A model generated the notes under the pieces. The model made no database searches. It was not told the DNA's origin and worked only from the letters and a program-made list of their open reading frames with translations. A stretch of 64,000 nt of DNA, taken from Aselliscus stoliczkanus (lineage: Eukaryota; Chordata; Mammalia; Chiroptera; Hipposideridae). A program made the translations under genes and the position numbers. The DNA lies in NCBI GenBank assembly GCA_033961575.1, contig CM066728.1:179729678-179793677 (forward strand), read 5' to 3'. Positions 47,701-59,165 of this stretch are shown here, one piece after another. How positions within the stretch are numbered: the first letter of the stretch is position 1; each line of letters opens with the position of its first letter.

Positions 47701-48865
47701 AATTGCTTCTCGGGAATGATGACACGTACAATTGAGAGTGAGGGTCATTATGAGAAACATCTTCATAAAGCTTGTCGCTAACTGTATGGCTATTATGAAC
47801 GATGTTTTCACCACATTACACGGTTGTCTCTCTCTCTCTCTGATAGCCACAGGGAAAGTTTATTTTTATCTTATGGGCACTTTGAAACACAAAGTGAATC
47901 ATGTTTCCCTCTACAGAGGTTTTAGAACTCCAGAGAAGATTTAGAGCCATATTTGTGGCCCACCAAAAATATTCAGTCAATATTTTTGAAATCTTGATGG
48001 CTCCATCAGTTCAAGCTGCTATTTTAAAGTTGCCAGCTGTTTCCTGATTCAGTTTCAAGAAGGGCTATTGTCTACGTTAGGAAAAATATTTATCGTTTGC
48101 AAAGGTAAAGCTGAAAATCTTATTTCAAAGTGGAATTTTAAGCAGTCTGGGAGCTAAAAATCTCTGAATATGAGTACTAATGTGAAACGGCCTTTCTTTA
48201 GGGTTCTCATATCTGTACAGATTGTTAGGCTATTTCTTGGAAGAAGGGCCTGAGATTGAGGATGAGGAAAAAGTGATTTTCTTCTCTTCCTATTAGGCCC
48301 CAGTGAAGGTTGGGGTCCTGGACTTCCAATAGGGAAATCAGAGTCAAAAATTAAGATGGAGCCTGCCTCTAGACTGACTCCAGGTAAAAGGAGAGATAAC
48401 TGGGAAGAGAGGAACTGTATTGGGTTTGGCCTATAAATTCAAGAGACAATGATCATTTTAATATCCATTTAAAATTTTCCTTTTTTGTATAGAAATTCTC
48501 TTGTGATATTTCCTTTACTTTCAGTAAATACTTATATGTTCTATAAATTGACCTCCGGTCTGGAATTACCCAGTGTTTGGAGTAAAGGAGTATGGCAAAA
48601 GTAGCAGATGCCAGGATGAGGCTGGATCTGACGTTTGCTTGGAGGATTCAAGTATTTGTGTATAAAGATGAGTGAGTTTTTAAAATAATAGACGTGAATA
48701 AATAATAATGTCTTTTATAATTACCTTGATCCCTTCCTTCTTTAATATGAAAATGCCCTCTCTACAGTCCTTATTACACCTGCTTCTTAAATTTTTCCCT
48801 TAATTATTAAAACAAGATATCATCTTCTTTTCTTTTTAATTCTTTTATTCTTTTAGTGTGAAATA
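44761..48865. other. Largest unassigned interval (4.1 kb)
   Basis: No gene, RNA or clear transposon. At 45505-45680, 'cagcagttctaaatcattttgg' and 'ggtcatggactgctttgagc' look like a decayed hAT-type element. Small TG (47534-47552) and TC (47828-47843) tracts occur. Opposed frames at 46483-46772 overlap each other and show no domain. The scarcity of young insertions compared with the flanks is notable but may be chance. Confidence 0.4.
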
Positions 48866-48871
48866 AACATT

Positions 48872-49276
48872 ATTTTTTTTAACGGTTTTATTGGGGAATT
48901 GGGGAAGGGGAACAGACAAGTTGCTGTCTTTTTTGTTCTTCAGTCTAGTTGCAGAGGATGTTGCCTCACTGGCCCATGTTGGTATTGTCATTGCGCTCTT
49001 CCCGGATGAGGCAGATCAGTCGCCTGCCTCTGGATGATCGCTCACCGTGGCTAATGGCCGCTCACGCTGGCTGCCGGCCACTCACTGTAGCCTATGGCAG
49101 CCCGCTGCAGCAGGGGCTGCAGCCTACACCGTCGCCAGAGCTTGCACAGCCCAGCTCCAGGTGGAGCTGTTGTTAGCTGTAGAGGGCAGTGTCACTGGCC
49201 CTCATACATGGGGTCTGAACTGGGGCCACTGACATCCCAAAACCAGCTCTTAACCAATGCGCCACTCAGCCAGCCC
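48872..49276 (-). mobile_element. SINE-C copy 5, abutting the L1-D 3' end
   Basis: Complete body and head on the minus strand (tail at 48880, head ending 'gccactcagccagccc' at 49276). Only a 6-bp repeat (aacatt, 48866-48871 and 49277-49282) flanks it, so the target duplication is uncertain. It has one internal 'ctcacgctggctgccggcca' unit. It lies directly against the 3' end of L1-D. Confidence 0.9.
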
Positions 49277-49793
49277 AACATTTAAAAAAAAAATTAGCTT
49301 CAGGTGTGCAACACAGTGCAATAGTTATACTTTTTATCTCTCAAAGTGACAACCCCCTCCCCCAATTCGCTACCCCACTCCTCCCCCCCATATCATACAT
49401 ATCTATTACAATTCCTTTGACTCCCTTTCACCGTATAATCCACATCCCGTGACTATCTATATATTCAATTACAGTTGGCATACAATATTATACAACCTCA
49501 GCTTCAGGTATACAGTGCAGTGATCAAGCCTCTACTCCATCCATGAAGTGGTCTCCCTAACAAGACATGTGACCATCTGACACCCCACAAAATATTTACA
49601 TTATTATATTCCCCAAACTGTCTTTCATATCCCTGTGGCAATATTGTTAAGTATTTACATAAGTAGTTAACTATTTATGCTGTCTAATCCTTTCCCCTTC
49701 TCCCTCATCCCCACCTCCTCCCAACTAGCAACACTGTTTTAGCTCTATATCTATGAGACTGTTTCTGTTTACTTTGCTCATTCATTCAGTTTT

Positions 49794-52700
49794 TCAGATT
49801 CCACATATAAGTGAGATCATATGGTATTTGTCGTTCTCCGACTGACTTATTTCACTTAACATAATAGTCTCTAAGTCCATCCATATCGTTGAAAATGGTA
49901 CAATTTCATTCTTGTTTATAATGGAGTAATACTCCATTGTATAAATGTACCACAGTTTCTTAATGCAGTCATCTACCGATGGGCATTTTGGTTGTTTCAA
50001 AGTCTTGCCGATTGTAAATAGCGCTGCAATAAACATAGGGGTGCATATATTTTTTCGAATTAGCATCTTGGATTCTTCTGGGTAGTTACCCAAGAGTGAA
50101 ATTGCTGGGTCATCCAGTAATGCCATTTCCTGTTTTTTGAGATACCCCCATACTGATTTCCATAATGGTTGCACCTATTTGCAGTCCCACCAACAGTGCA
50201 CCAGGGTTCCCTTTTCTCCACACCCTCACCAGCACTTGTTGTTTGTTGATTTGTTGATGATAGCCATTCTGACCAGAGTGAGGTGGTATCTCATTGTGGT
50301 TTTTATTTGCATTTCTCTGATGATTAGTGAGGTTGAATATTTTTTCACATGCTTGTTGGCCATCTGTATGTCCTCTTTAGAGAAATGCCTCTTCGTATCC
50401 TCTGCCCATTTTTTAATTAGGTTGTTTGTTTTTTTGGTGTTGAGTTTCATGAGTATTTTATAAATTTTGGATATCAACCCCTTGTCAGATATATCATTGG
50501 CAAATATCTTCTCCCATTCCGTAGGCTGCCTTTTTGTTTTATTAATGATATCCTTTGCTGTGAAAAAACTTTTAAGTTTGATGTAATCCCATATGTTCAT
50601 TTTTTCTTTTATTTCCCTTGCCTGAGGGGATATATTAGGAAGAATATTACTCAGGGTAATGATTGCAAACTTACTTCCTATGTTTTCTTCTAGGAGTTTT
50701 ATGGTTTCAGGTCTTACATTTAAGTCTTTAATCCATTTTGAGTTTGTTCTCGTATATAGTGTAAGTAGGTGGTCCATTTTCATTTTTTTGCACATGTCAG
50801 TCCAATTTTCCCAGCACCATTTATTAAATAGACTATCTTTACTCCAACGTAAATTCTTGCTTCCATTGTCATAGATTAAATGACCGTATATGGGTTTATT
50901 CCTGGGCTCTCTATTCTGTTCCATCGTCTATGTGTCTGTTTTTATGCCAGTACCATACTGTTTTGATTACTGTGCCTTGTAGTATGTTTTGATGTCAGGT
51001 AGTGTGATGCCTCCCACTTTGTTCTTATTTCTCCCGATTGCCGTGGCTATTCGGGGTCTTTTGTAGTTCCATATAAATTTTAGGATTCTATGTTCTATTT
51101 CTGAGAAAAATGTCCTTGGTAGTTTGATTGAATTGCATTGAATCTATATATTTCCTTAGATAGTATTGACATTTTAACTATATTAATTCTTCCTATCCAT
51201 GAGCATGGTATGTATTTCCATTTATTTGTATCTTCTTTGATTTCTCTCTTCAGTGTCTCATAATTTTCTGAGTACAGGTCTTTTACTTCTTTAGTTAAAT
51301 TGATTCCTAGATATTTTATTGTTTTCGAAGCAATTGTAAAAGGGATTGATTTCCTGATTTCTTCTTTTGATAGTTTATTATTGGTGTATGCAAATGCAAC
51401 TGATTTCTGAATATTAATTTTGTATCCTGCTACGTTACCAAATTCGTTTATCAGTTCTAGCAGTTTTTTGGTGGAGTCTTTGGGATTCTCTCTATATAGT
51501 ATCCTGTCATTTGCATATAATGACAATTTTACTTCCTCTTTTCCGATTTGGATGCCTTTTATTTCATTTTCTTGTCTGATTGCTGTGGCTAGAACTTCCA
51601 GAACCATGTTAAATAGAAGTGGTGAAAGTGGGCAGCCCGTCTTGTTCCTGATCTTAAGGGGAAAGCTTGTAGCCTTTCCCCATTGAGTATGATGTTTGCT
51701 GTGGGCTTATCATATATGGCCTTTATTATGTTGAGATATGATCCCACTATTCCCACTCTTATTCCCATAAGAGTTTTTATCATAAATGGCTGCTGGATTT
51801 TGTCAAATGCTTTTTCTGCATCTATTGATATGATCATATGATTTTTCTTTTTCATTTTGTTAATGTGATGTATTATATTAATTGACCTGCGGATATTGAA
51901 CCAACCTTGCATACCAGGAATGAATCCTACTTGATCATGGTATATGATCTTTTTAATGAGATGCTGAATTCTGTTTGCTAGTATTTTGTTGAGAATTTTT
52001 GCATCTATGTTCATTAGTGATATTGGCCTGTAGTTTTCCTTTTTTGTAATATCTTTGTCTGACTTAGGAATCAGGGTGATAGTGGCTTCATAGAAAAAGT
52101 TTGGGAGCCTTCCCTCCTTCTGTATTTTTGGAATAGTTTGAGGAGAATAGGTATTAATTCTTTTTTGAATGTTTTGTAAAATTCACCTGTGAAGCCATCT
52201 GGTCCACGGCTTTTGTTTGTTGGAAGATTGTTGATTACTGATTCAATTTCTTTGGCAGTAATCAGTCTGTTAGGAGTTTCTGTTTCTTTTTGGTTCAGAC
52301 TTGGTAGATTGTATGCTTCTACAAATTCATCCATTTCTTCCAGATTGTCGAATTTGTTAGCATATAGTTGCTCATAGTATTTTCTTAAAATTTTCTGTAT
52401 TTCTGTGGTATCTGTTGTCACTTCTCCTCTTTCATTTCTGATTTTATTAATTTGGGTCCTCTCTCTCTTTTCCTATGTTAGTCATGCTAAGGGTTTGTTG
52501 ATTTTATTTATCTTTTCAAAAAACCAACTCTTGGTTTCATTGATCTTTTGTATTGTTTTCTGTTGTTGTTGTTCTCTATTTCATTTATTTCTGCTCAGGT
52601 CTTTATTATTTCCTTCCTTATACTCCATTTAGGCTTGCTTTGCTGTTCTTCGTTGAATTTCCTTAGGTGTAAAGATAATCTGTTGATTTGAGATTTTTCA

Positions 52701-53621
52701 TCCTTCTTCAGGTAGGCCTGCACTGCTATGAACTTCCCTCTTGGGACTGTTTTCGCTGCATTCCAGAGATTTTGAGTCATGGTGTTTTCATTTTCATTTG
52801 TCTCAAGGTATCTTTTGATTTCCTCCTTGATCTCAGTTTTGACCCACTCACTATTTAGTAGCATGTTATTTAGCCTCCATTATTTGTAAGCTTTCCAGAT
52901 TTCTTCATGTAATTGATTTCTAGTTTCATAGCATTGTGGTCAGAGAAGGAACTTGATATGATTTCAGTCTTCTTAAATTTGTTGAGACTTGTTTTGTGGC
53001 CTAACATGTGATCTACCTTGGAAAATGTTCCATGTGCACTTGAGAAGAATGTATATTCTGTAGCTTTGAGGTGAAGCGCTCTAAAAATATCAATTAAATC
53101 CATCTGGTCTAAAGTGTCATTTAAGGCCATTATGTCACATTGATTTTCTGTCTGGAGGATCTGTCCATTGGTGACAACGGGGTGTTGAAGTCCCCTACTA
53201 TGATAGTGTTACTGTTGATGTCTGCCTTTATGTCTGTCAGAATCTGTTTTATATATTTAGGAGCTCCTATATTGGGTGCATAGATGTTTACTAGGGTTAT
53301 GTCCTCGTGTTGAATTGATCCCTTTATTATTATATAGTGCCCTTCTATGTCTTTTATCATAGTCTTCATTTTAAAGTCTATTTTGTCCAAAATAAGTATT
53401 GCTACTCCAGCTTTTTCCTCATTTCCATTTGCATGAAATATCTTATTCCATCCCTTTACTTTCAGTCTGTGTGTGTCTTTTGATCTGAGATGAGTCTCTT
53501 GTAGACAGCATATGCATGGGTCCTGTTTTCTTATCCTCTCAGCCACTCTGTGTCTTTTGATTGGAGCATTTAGCCCATTCACATTTAAGGTAATTACTGA
53601 TAGGTGTATATTTATTGCCAT
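49794..53621 (-). pseudogene. L1-D ORF2 remnant (all domains present, frame broken)
   Basis: Endonuclease: N13 in TLNVNG, E42 in CCLQETH, IYAPN, GDFN and SKVDH are all present, so the catalytic set of the L1 endonuclease is readable across 53621-52870, with one frame change near 53130. RT: open at 52421-52071, 52014-51589 and 51607-51095, separated by a -1 frameshift near 52120, a second -1 near 51640 in TRQGCPL, and YAND at 51506-51517. C-terminal region: 50924-50226, with the Cys array continuing in another frame, and 50174-49794 to the normal end. The product would not be a working RT. Confidence 0.95.
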
Positions 53622-53677
53622 TTTGTTATTTGTATTTCTTGTCTTCCTGGGTTAGCTTGTTTTCCCCTTTCTTCTGT

Positions 53678-54496
53678 TTAAAAAAGCTCCTTTAACATTT
53701 CCTGCAATGCTGGCTTGGTGGTAATGAACTCCTTAAGCTTATTCTTTTCTGAGAAGCTCTTTATCTCTCCTTCAATTTTAAGTGATAGCCGTGCTGGGTA
53801 GAGCAATCTTGGTTGTAGACCTTTATTTTGTGTCACTTTGAACATCTCCTGCCATTCCCTTCTGGCCTGCAGAGTTTCTGAAGAAAAGTCAGCTGTTAGT
53901 CTTATAGGAGTTCCTTTGTATGTAACCTGCTGTCTTTCTCTTGCTGCTTTTAGGATTCTGTCTCTGTCTTTAACCTTTGCCATTTTAATTATGATGTGTC
54001 TTGGTGTGGGCCTATTTGGATTCAGCCTGTTTGGAACTCTCTGTACATCCTGGGCTTGTATGTCGATTTCCTTCACCATGGTAGGGAAGTTTTCAGTCAT
54101 TATTTCTTTAAATATATTCTCAATCCCTTGCTTCTTCTCTTCTCCTTCTGGTATTCCTATGACATGAAGGTTGCTGAGTTTCATGTTGTCCCAGAGGTCT
54201 CTTAAACTATTTTCATTCTTTTTTATTCTTTTTTCTTTTTGTTGTTCCAGCTGGGTGATTTCTGCTATTTTGTCTTCTAATTCGCTGATCCTCTCCTCTG
54301 CTTCATCTACTCTACTGGTGATTCCTTCGAGTGTATTCTTCATTTCAGTTATTGTATTCTTTAGCTCTAACTGGTTGTTTTTTATGGTTTCCCTATCTTT
54401 CTTTATGTCCTCGCCAATTTCCTTAAACATTCTTATCATCAGTGTTCTAAACTCTGTCTCTGAAAGTTTGGATACCTCTGTTTCATTTAGTTCCAT
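53678..54496 (-). CDS. L1-D ORF1 protein, 272 residues, uninterrupted
   Basis: L1 ORF1p is the trimeric RNA-binding chaperone that coats L1 RNA in the retrotransposition particle. Residues about 20-105 are heptad-rich coiled coil. 107-195 form the RRM-like domain ([32 protein letters not shown]). 198-265 form the C-terminal domain (ADFSSETLQARREWQ; LLYPARLSL). The frame stays open upstream of this Met to about 54580. By comparison with L1 ORF1 layout the natural start may have been at 54548-54550, where ATA stands in place of ATG (inference). Intactness may only reflect youth; expression is unknown. Confidence 0.85.
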   Translation of the reverse strand: MELNETEVSKLSETEFRTLMIRMFKEIGEDIKKDRETIKNNQLELKNTITEMKNTLEGITSRVDEAEERISELEDKIAEITQLEQQKEKRIKKNENSLRDLWDNMKLSNLHVIGIPEGEEKKQGIENIFKEIMTENFPTMVKEIDIQAQDVQRVPNRLNPNRPTPRHIIIKMAKVKDRDRILKAARERQQVTYKGTPIRLTADFSSETLQARREWQEMFKVTQNKGLQPRLLYPARLSLKIEGEIKSFSEKNKLKEFITTKPALQEMLKELF

Positions 54497-54550
54497 TTCT
54501 AGAGTTTTCTTCTGATCTTTTACTTGGGACGTGTCTCTTTGTTTTTTTAT

Positions 54551-55701
54551 TCTGGCTGTCGTTCTGTGAATGCTTCGATGTATTAGCTAGATCACCTAGA
54601 AAGAAAAGAAAAAAAGAAAAAAAAGAGAGAGAAAAAAAAGAAAATGAAAGAGGTGGGAGGGCTCTCTGTCCTCTTTAATCTGCAGAGCACTTTCTCAGGG
54701 TTGCAGTGAGCTTTCCACAATTAGCTGCTGTGTGTTCTGGAACCATGCTCACTACCAAAAAAAAAAAAAGAAAGAAAGAAAAATATCTTCACAGGTTGTT
54801 GCAGGTTGTCAGCTACTGAGTCTCAATGAGCAGCCTGATGGAGCCGGAGGGCACCCACCCGGCGTTTCCTTGGAAACGCAGCACAAGCAGGGTGGAGGGT
54901 GGGGACCCAAGGTGGTTCACGCATGTCCCAATGAGCCCCCTGATGGAGCCGGAGGGCACGCCCGGTGTTTCCTTGGAAACACAACACAAGCAGGGCGGAG
55001 GGTGGGAATCCAAGGCTGCATGCGCACGAATGCACGCACGCACTCCTGCACCAAGTTCACCAGACCAATGGGATCCCAGATCTGACCCTCCGTGGGAGGG
55101 CCCAACCCTGAAAAAAAATGGCTGCCTCCTGTACACCGCTCGTGTGCAAGCTCTGCACCAGTGGAACAACAATCCCAAAACCTCCAGCTTCTGCACCAAA
55201 GGTGCTCAGTTCAGTCCCTCCCAACAGGCTTCTGGGCCTGGCTCATGCAGCCACTCCCTCCGACAGGAACCGGGTGAGTGCTCACCAGCAAGCGAACCCG
55301 TGCGCCAGCCCCACTGGTTCTCCAGCTGCCCCCAGCCTCACCAAGCAGAGTAAAGAGAGTCCTCACTAATTTCTACTGGCCGCTATCGTGGAACTCCTCT
55401 TCCTGGCAAAGCAACTCTGGGCTAGTGAGCTCGGTGTGGGGCCGGAGGGTCTCTTCCCCAACAGGAGAAGCCTCCCCACACAGCTGGGGTGTCCCTCACG
55501 GGGCTCGCCCTCTCTCCTCGGCGGCCCTCCTACCAGACTTGACGTGGCCTCCTCTTTAGGTCCTTCATTTAGAGGTTCTGTTCATCTAATGTTCAGAGGA
55601 CTTCTGAGGTTAAATGTTGCATAAATTTTTTGTAATTTTGATGTGATCCTGGGAGGCAGTTTGGAGAGTGTCCGTCTATTCTGCCATCTTACCGGAACTC
55701 C
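54551..55701 (-). promoter_or_regulatory. L1-D 5' UTR with internal-promoter position and tandem unit
   Basis: The GC-rich, CpG-bearing region upstream of ORF1 on the minus strand is the position of the L1 internal pol II promoter. It starts with the L1-typical ggagttccggtaagatggca. On the plus strand, 54824-54928 and 54929-about 55015 are tandem copies (105-bp period), each with gtttccttggaaac, a GTTTCC/GGAAAC inverted repeat resembling RFX-type sites. Next to ORF1 a purine-rich tract (plus strand 54599-54655) occurs. Promoter activity is inferred from position only. Confidence 0.65.
54824..55015. repeat. 105-bp-period tandem duplication in the L1-D 5' UTR
   Basis: Both units read caatgag...gatggagccggagggcac, then 'ggtgtttccttggaaac' or its variant, 'acaagcaggg(t/c)ggagggtggg' and 'ccaagg'. 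The second unit is shorter at its end. The copies differ by several substitutions. Confidence 0.9.
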
Positions 55702-56033
55702 TGACTGGCAGCTTTTAGGACTAGCACCACCTCTATTCCCACATTTACCTTAGTCCTCTGAAAAGTTATGGAGAAAAAAGGTGGTATAAGAAAGCATACA
55801 GATATCACAGTTCTGAGTCTAGTAGAAGACTCTATATTGTTCACCATTAGCTTTAACTCACTAGAGATTTGACCCCTCTGCAATACATTCCTGAGAATTT
55901 ACATTGATAAAAATAATTGCACTTAAAGAGAATCTGGTTAAAGATGTATGACTTAGAATATGAAATGATTAAAAATTATCTAATTTAATAACAAAAATTA
56001 CAAGAATTAAAAACTCATCTACTGCTTTAAGTA
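55702..56033. other. Unique spacer between L1-D and L1-F
   Basis: About 330 bases of AT-rich sequence that match neither element. It shows that the two L1 copies are separate insertions, head to head. Confidence 0.6.
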
Positions 56034-57659
56034 CTCCTAGATAACAATTCAAGATGATAGAGTAATAAACACTGTGCTTGCTTCATCCTGTGAACACATC
56101 AAAATTATAAATAAATTATAGAATAATCAACCTAGAGAACCATCTGAAGGCTGGCTGAACAGAAGTTTTATAACTAAGGATATAAAAAAGAAGCCATGTC
56201 GAGACCGATAGGAGGGGCAGAGACACGAACAGTCTAGTTCCAAACTTCCATGTGGTGGATGAAAATTGGGAGGGATATCTCAATCACAGAGGTTCCCCAC
56301 AAAGAAGCAAGGGACCCCAGCTCCACAGTAGGTGCCTCAGTCCAGAGTACTGGTGCTGGGAAGAGGAGCCTCCACAACATCTGGCTGTGAAAAACAGCAG
56401 GGATTCAGACCATCTGGGTGGGATGGAAGGCTGTGGAATCCCAGATATCCTCATAAACAACCCACACACAGACTCACTCACTCATAGGCACCTTCCCTGA
56501 GCTCAGTCAGAGGGACAGTGACTCCTGGGGGCAGGGCATCAGAGGCATATGGGGGCAGACAGGCGTGTGGCTTCAGGTGAGGGCTAAAGAACAGTTGTCA
56601 TTTTTCCTGGATGGGGTCCTCCTCCAGTGCAGCCTGCAGATAGATGCCATCTTTCCAGTGTTGAGCCCGCCCCAAAGGCCAAATCTGAATCTGATTGGCC
56701 TGGTGAGCTCTGCTGCTCCACCCTTCTAACTCACTGGGAACCCGCCCTACCCAACTTCCCCAATGCCAGAGACACTTTCTTGGGAGCAGTCAGTGCACCC
56801 ACATCGCACTCTTTCTTGGAAAACTATCAGAGTCCAAATGCCCCAGGCAGGCGTTGACTGGTCTCCGGGTACTCTGAGACTTTTGCTAAATAGCTCCAGG
56901 CTCAGCACTGACACCAAATCAAAGTCTACATTAATCTAGTAACCACAACTCTTCCCACTATAGTGACTCTCTGAGATCTTTCCTCACTCACCTTGCATAC
57001 CACACGAGGCTTTGTCAGTGGTTGAACCTTAAGGAAGCTGGTAGGTGGAAGCCAGCTGTGGGGTGTTCTGGCTTTTTGCAAAGCTACCCCATACCTAGTA
57101 CTGGTGGAACCCATCCTGGGTTCCCAGTGTGTCCTCTCTGACATGCCTCCAGTTTTAGCACAGGAGTGAACAACCATGGATTACTTCATAGCTCCTACCA
57201 GGGATTCTCTGTCCAGTCGCAGGCAGTGGGTGACCTGGGCCTGCACCAGAGCCCTTCTCAAGAGGCCCCAGAACTAATATACTTGGAGGTGGGCTTTAGA
57301 CAACAGCAGAACACCACAAGTGGCACACCCAAAGGGCGGTCTCAATAGGCACCAGAGCCCACTGGGACTAATCCTGCTCTATGGAATAAGCCCCCTGCAC
57401 AACAGCCCATAAGCTGTGGACGTGGCCAAACCCCACAGTCAGTCAGCCTGAAGGTCAATTCCACCCACTGATGTGCCAATAGCAACCAAGGTTTAACTAT
57501 AACAGGAGGGCACACACAACCTATACACACGGGACACTCATGGAGTACCCAGTGCAGGTACCAGGGAGAGTGTGCCAGGTACTTATTACATAAGGCCACA
57601 TAGTCAAGACTGAGAAATATATCCGATCTATATAATATATAGAAACAAACATGAGAGGG

Positions 57660-58550
57660 AGCCAAAAATGAGGAAACAAAGAAATACATACCAAATGAAA
57701 GAACAGGAGAAAACTCCAGAAAAAGAACTCAACAAAATAGAGGAAAACAACTTACCAGAGACAAAATTCAAAATACCCTTTATAAGACTGCTCAAGGAAC
57801 TTAGTGAGAATGTTAACAAAGAGATAGAAAGCATAAAATAAGACATAAAAACCCTAAAAAAGAACCAGTGAGACCTGAAGAATACAATCATTAAAATGAA
57901 GAGTGCATTAGCAGGAATCACCAGCAGACTAGATGAAAAAGAGGATTGAATCAGCAGTTTGGAAGACAAGTTAGCAGAAAACACCTAATTGGAACAACAA
58001 AAGGACAAAGAATAAAAATAAATCAGGATACTTTAAGAGGACAACATCAAATGTAACAATATTTGCATCATAGGGGTACCAGGAGAAGAGAGAAAGCAAA
58101 AGCTGAGAACCTATTTGAAGAAATAATGACTGAAAACTTTTCTAACCTGGTGAAGTAAATAGACATACAAGTCCAGGAAGCACAGAGAGTCCCAAACAGG
58201 ATGAACCCAAACAACACCACACCTAGACACATTATAATTAAAATGGCAAAAGTTAAAGACAAAAAGAGAATCTTAAATGCAGAAAGAGAACAGCAACTAG
58301 TAATTTATAAGGGAGCTCCCATAAGATTGTCAGCTAATTTTTCAACAGAAACTTTGCAGGCCAGAAGGATTGGCACAAAATATTCAATGTGATGAAAAGT
58401 CAGGATCTAAAACCAAGAATACTTTACCCAGCAAAGGCTATTGTTTAAAATCAAAGGACAGATGAAGAGCTTCCAGACAAGAAAAAAACTAAAAGAGTTC
58501 ATCACCACCAAACCAGTATTACAAGGAATGTTAGAGGGACTTCTTTAATA
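57660..58550 (+). pseudogene. L1-F ORF1 remnant
   Basis: Fragments in three frames follow L1 ORF1p. The best piece, near 58201-58392, reads '[19 protein letters not shown]' and 'RLSANFSTETLQARR'. Stops (for example 57838-57840 and 57946-57948) and frameshifts are frequent. Confidence 0.85.
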
Positions 58551-58589
58551 AAAAGTAAAAAATAAAAAATATAAATAATAAAATGGCAA

Positions 58590-59165
58590 TAACTACATGT
58601 CTATTGACAATTACTTTCAATGTAAATGTATTAAAAGCTCTGATCAAAAACATAGGGTGCTGAATGGATAACAAAACCCTTACATATGTTGCCTATAAGA
58701 GACTCACTTCAGATTGGAAAATGCACACAGATGGAAAGTAAAGGGATGGAAAATTATTTCATGAATATGAAAATGGAAAGAAAAAAATAACACTGGAGTA
58801 GCAATACTTATACCAGACAAAATCAAATAAAGGTTATAACAAGAGACAAAGAAGGACCCAATGATCCCACTCCTGGTAATTTATTCAAAGAAACCCAAAA
58901 CACTACTTTGAGGGGACACATGCATCTGTATGTTCATTGTAGCATTTACAATGGCCAAGATGTGGAGGCAGCCTGGGTGTCCATTGATGAAAGGATAAAA
59001 ATGAGGTGGTACGATATATAATACAATGGAATATTGCTTGGCCATGGAAGCAAATGGGTTCTCACCATCTGCAGTGGCATGGATGGACCTGGAGGGGATT
59101 CTGTGGAGTAATCTATGTCAGACAGAGAGAGACAGATGCAATGTGATTTCACTTATATGTGGAAT
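58590..59165 (+). pseudogene. L1-F ORF2 remnant: endonuclease start fused to ORF2 end
   Basis: The endonuclease N-terminus ('TITFNVNVLKALIKN'-like, then a 'GVAILIPDKIK' track) passes at about 58855 directly into the 'DPMIPLL'-like start of the ORF2 C-terminal part, then 'MFIVAFTMAKMWRQPGCP'-like sequence. This is the same joint as in L1-E. Multiple stops. Confidence 0.82.

Larger units (their letters stand above)
49283..55701 (-). mobile_element. L1-D: near full-length LINE-1, 6.4 kb
   Basis: Minus strand order: 5' UTR (55701 to about 54551; begins ggagttccggtaagatggca), ORF1 (54496-53678), a 56-base gap, ORF2 (53621-49794), then a 3' UTR with a G-rich tract and two units. ORF1 is uninterrupted; ORF2 is broken in many places. 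The 5' UTR is GC-rich and holds a 105-bp partial tandem duplication. The polypurine tract, YAND box and shared frameshifts tie it to L1-C. No target duplication was found because the SINE at 48872 sits at the 3' edge. Confidence 0.96.
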
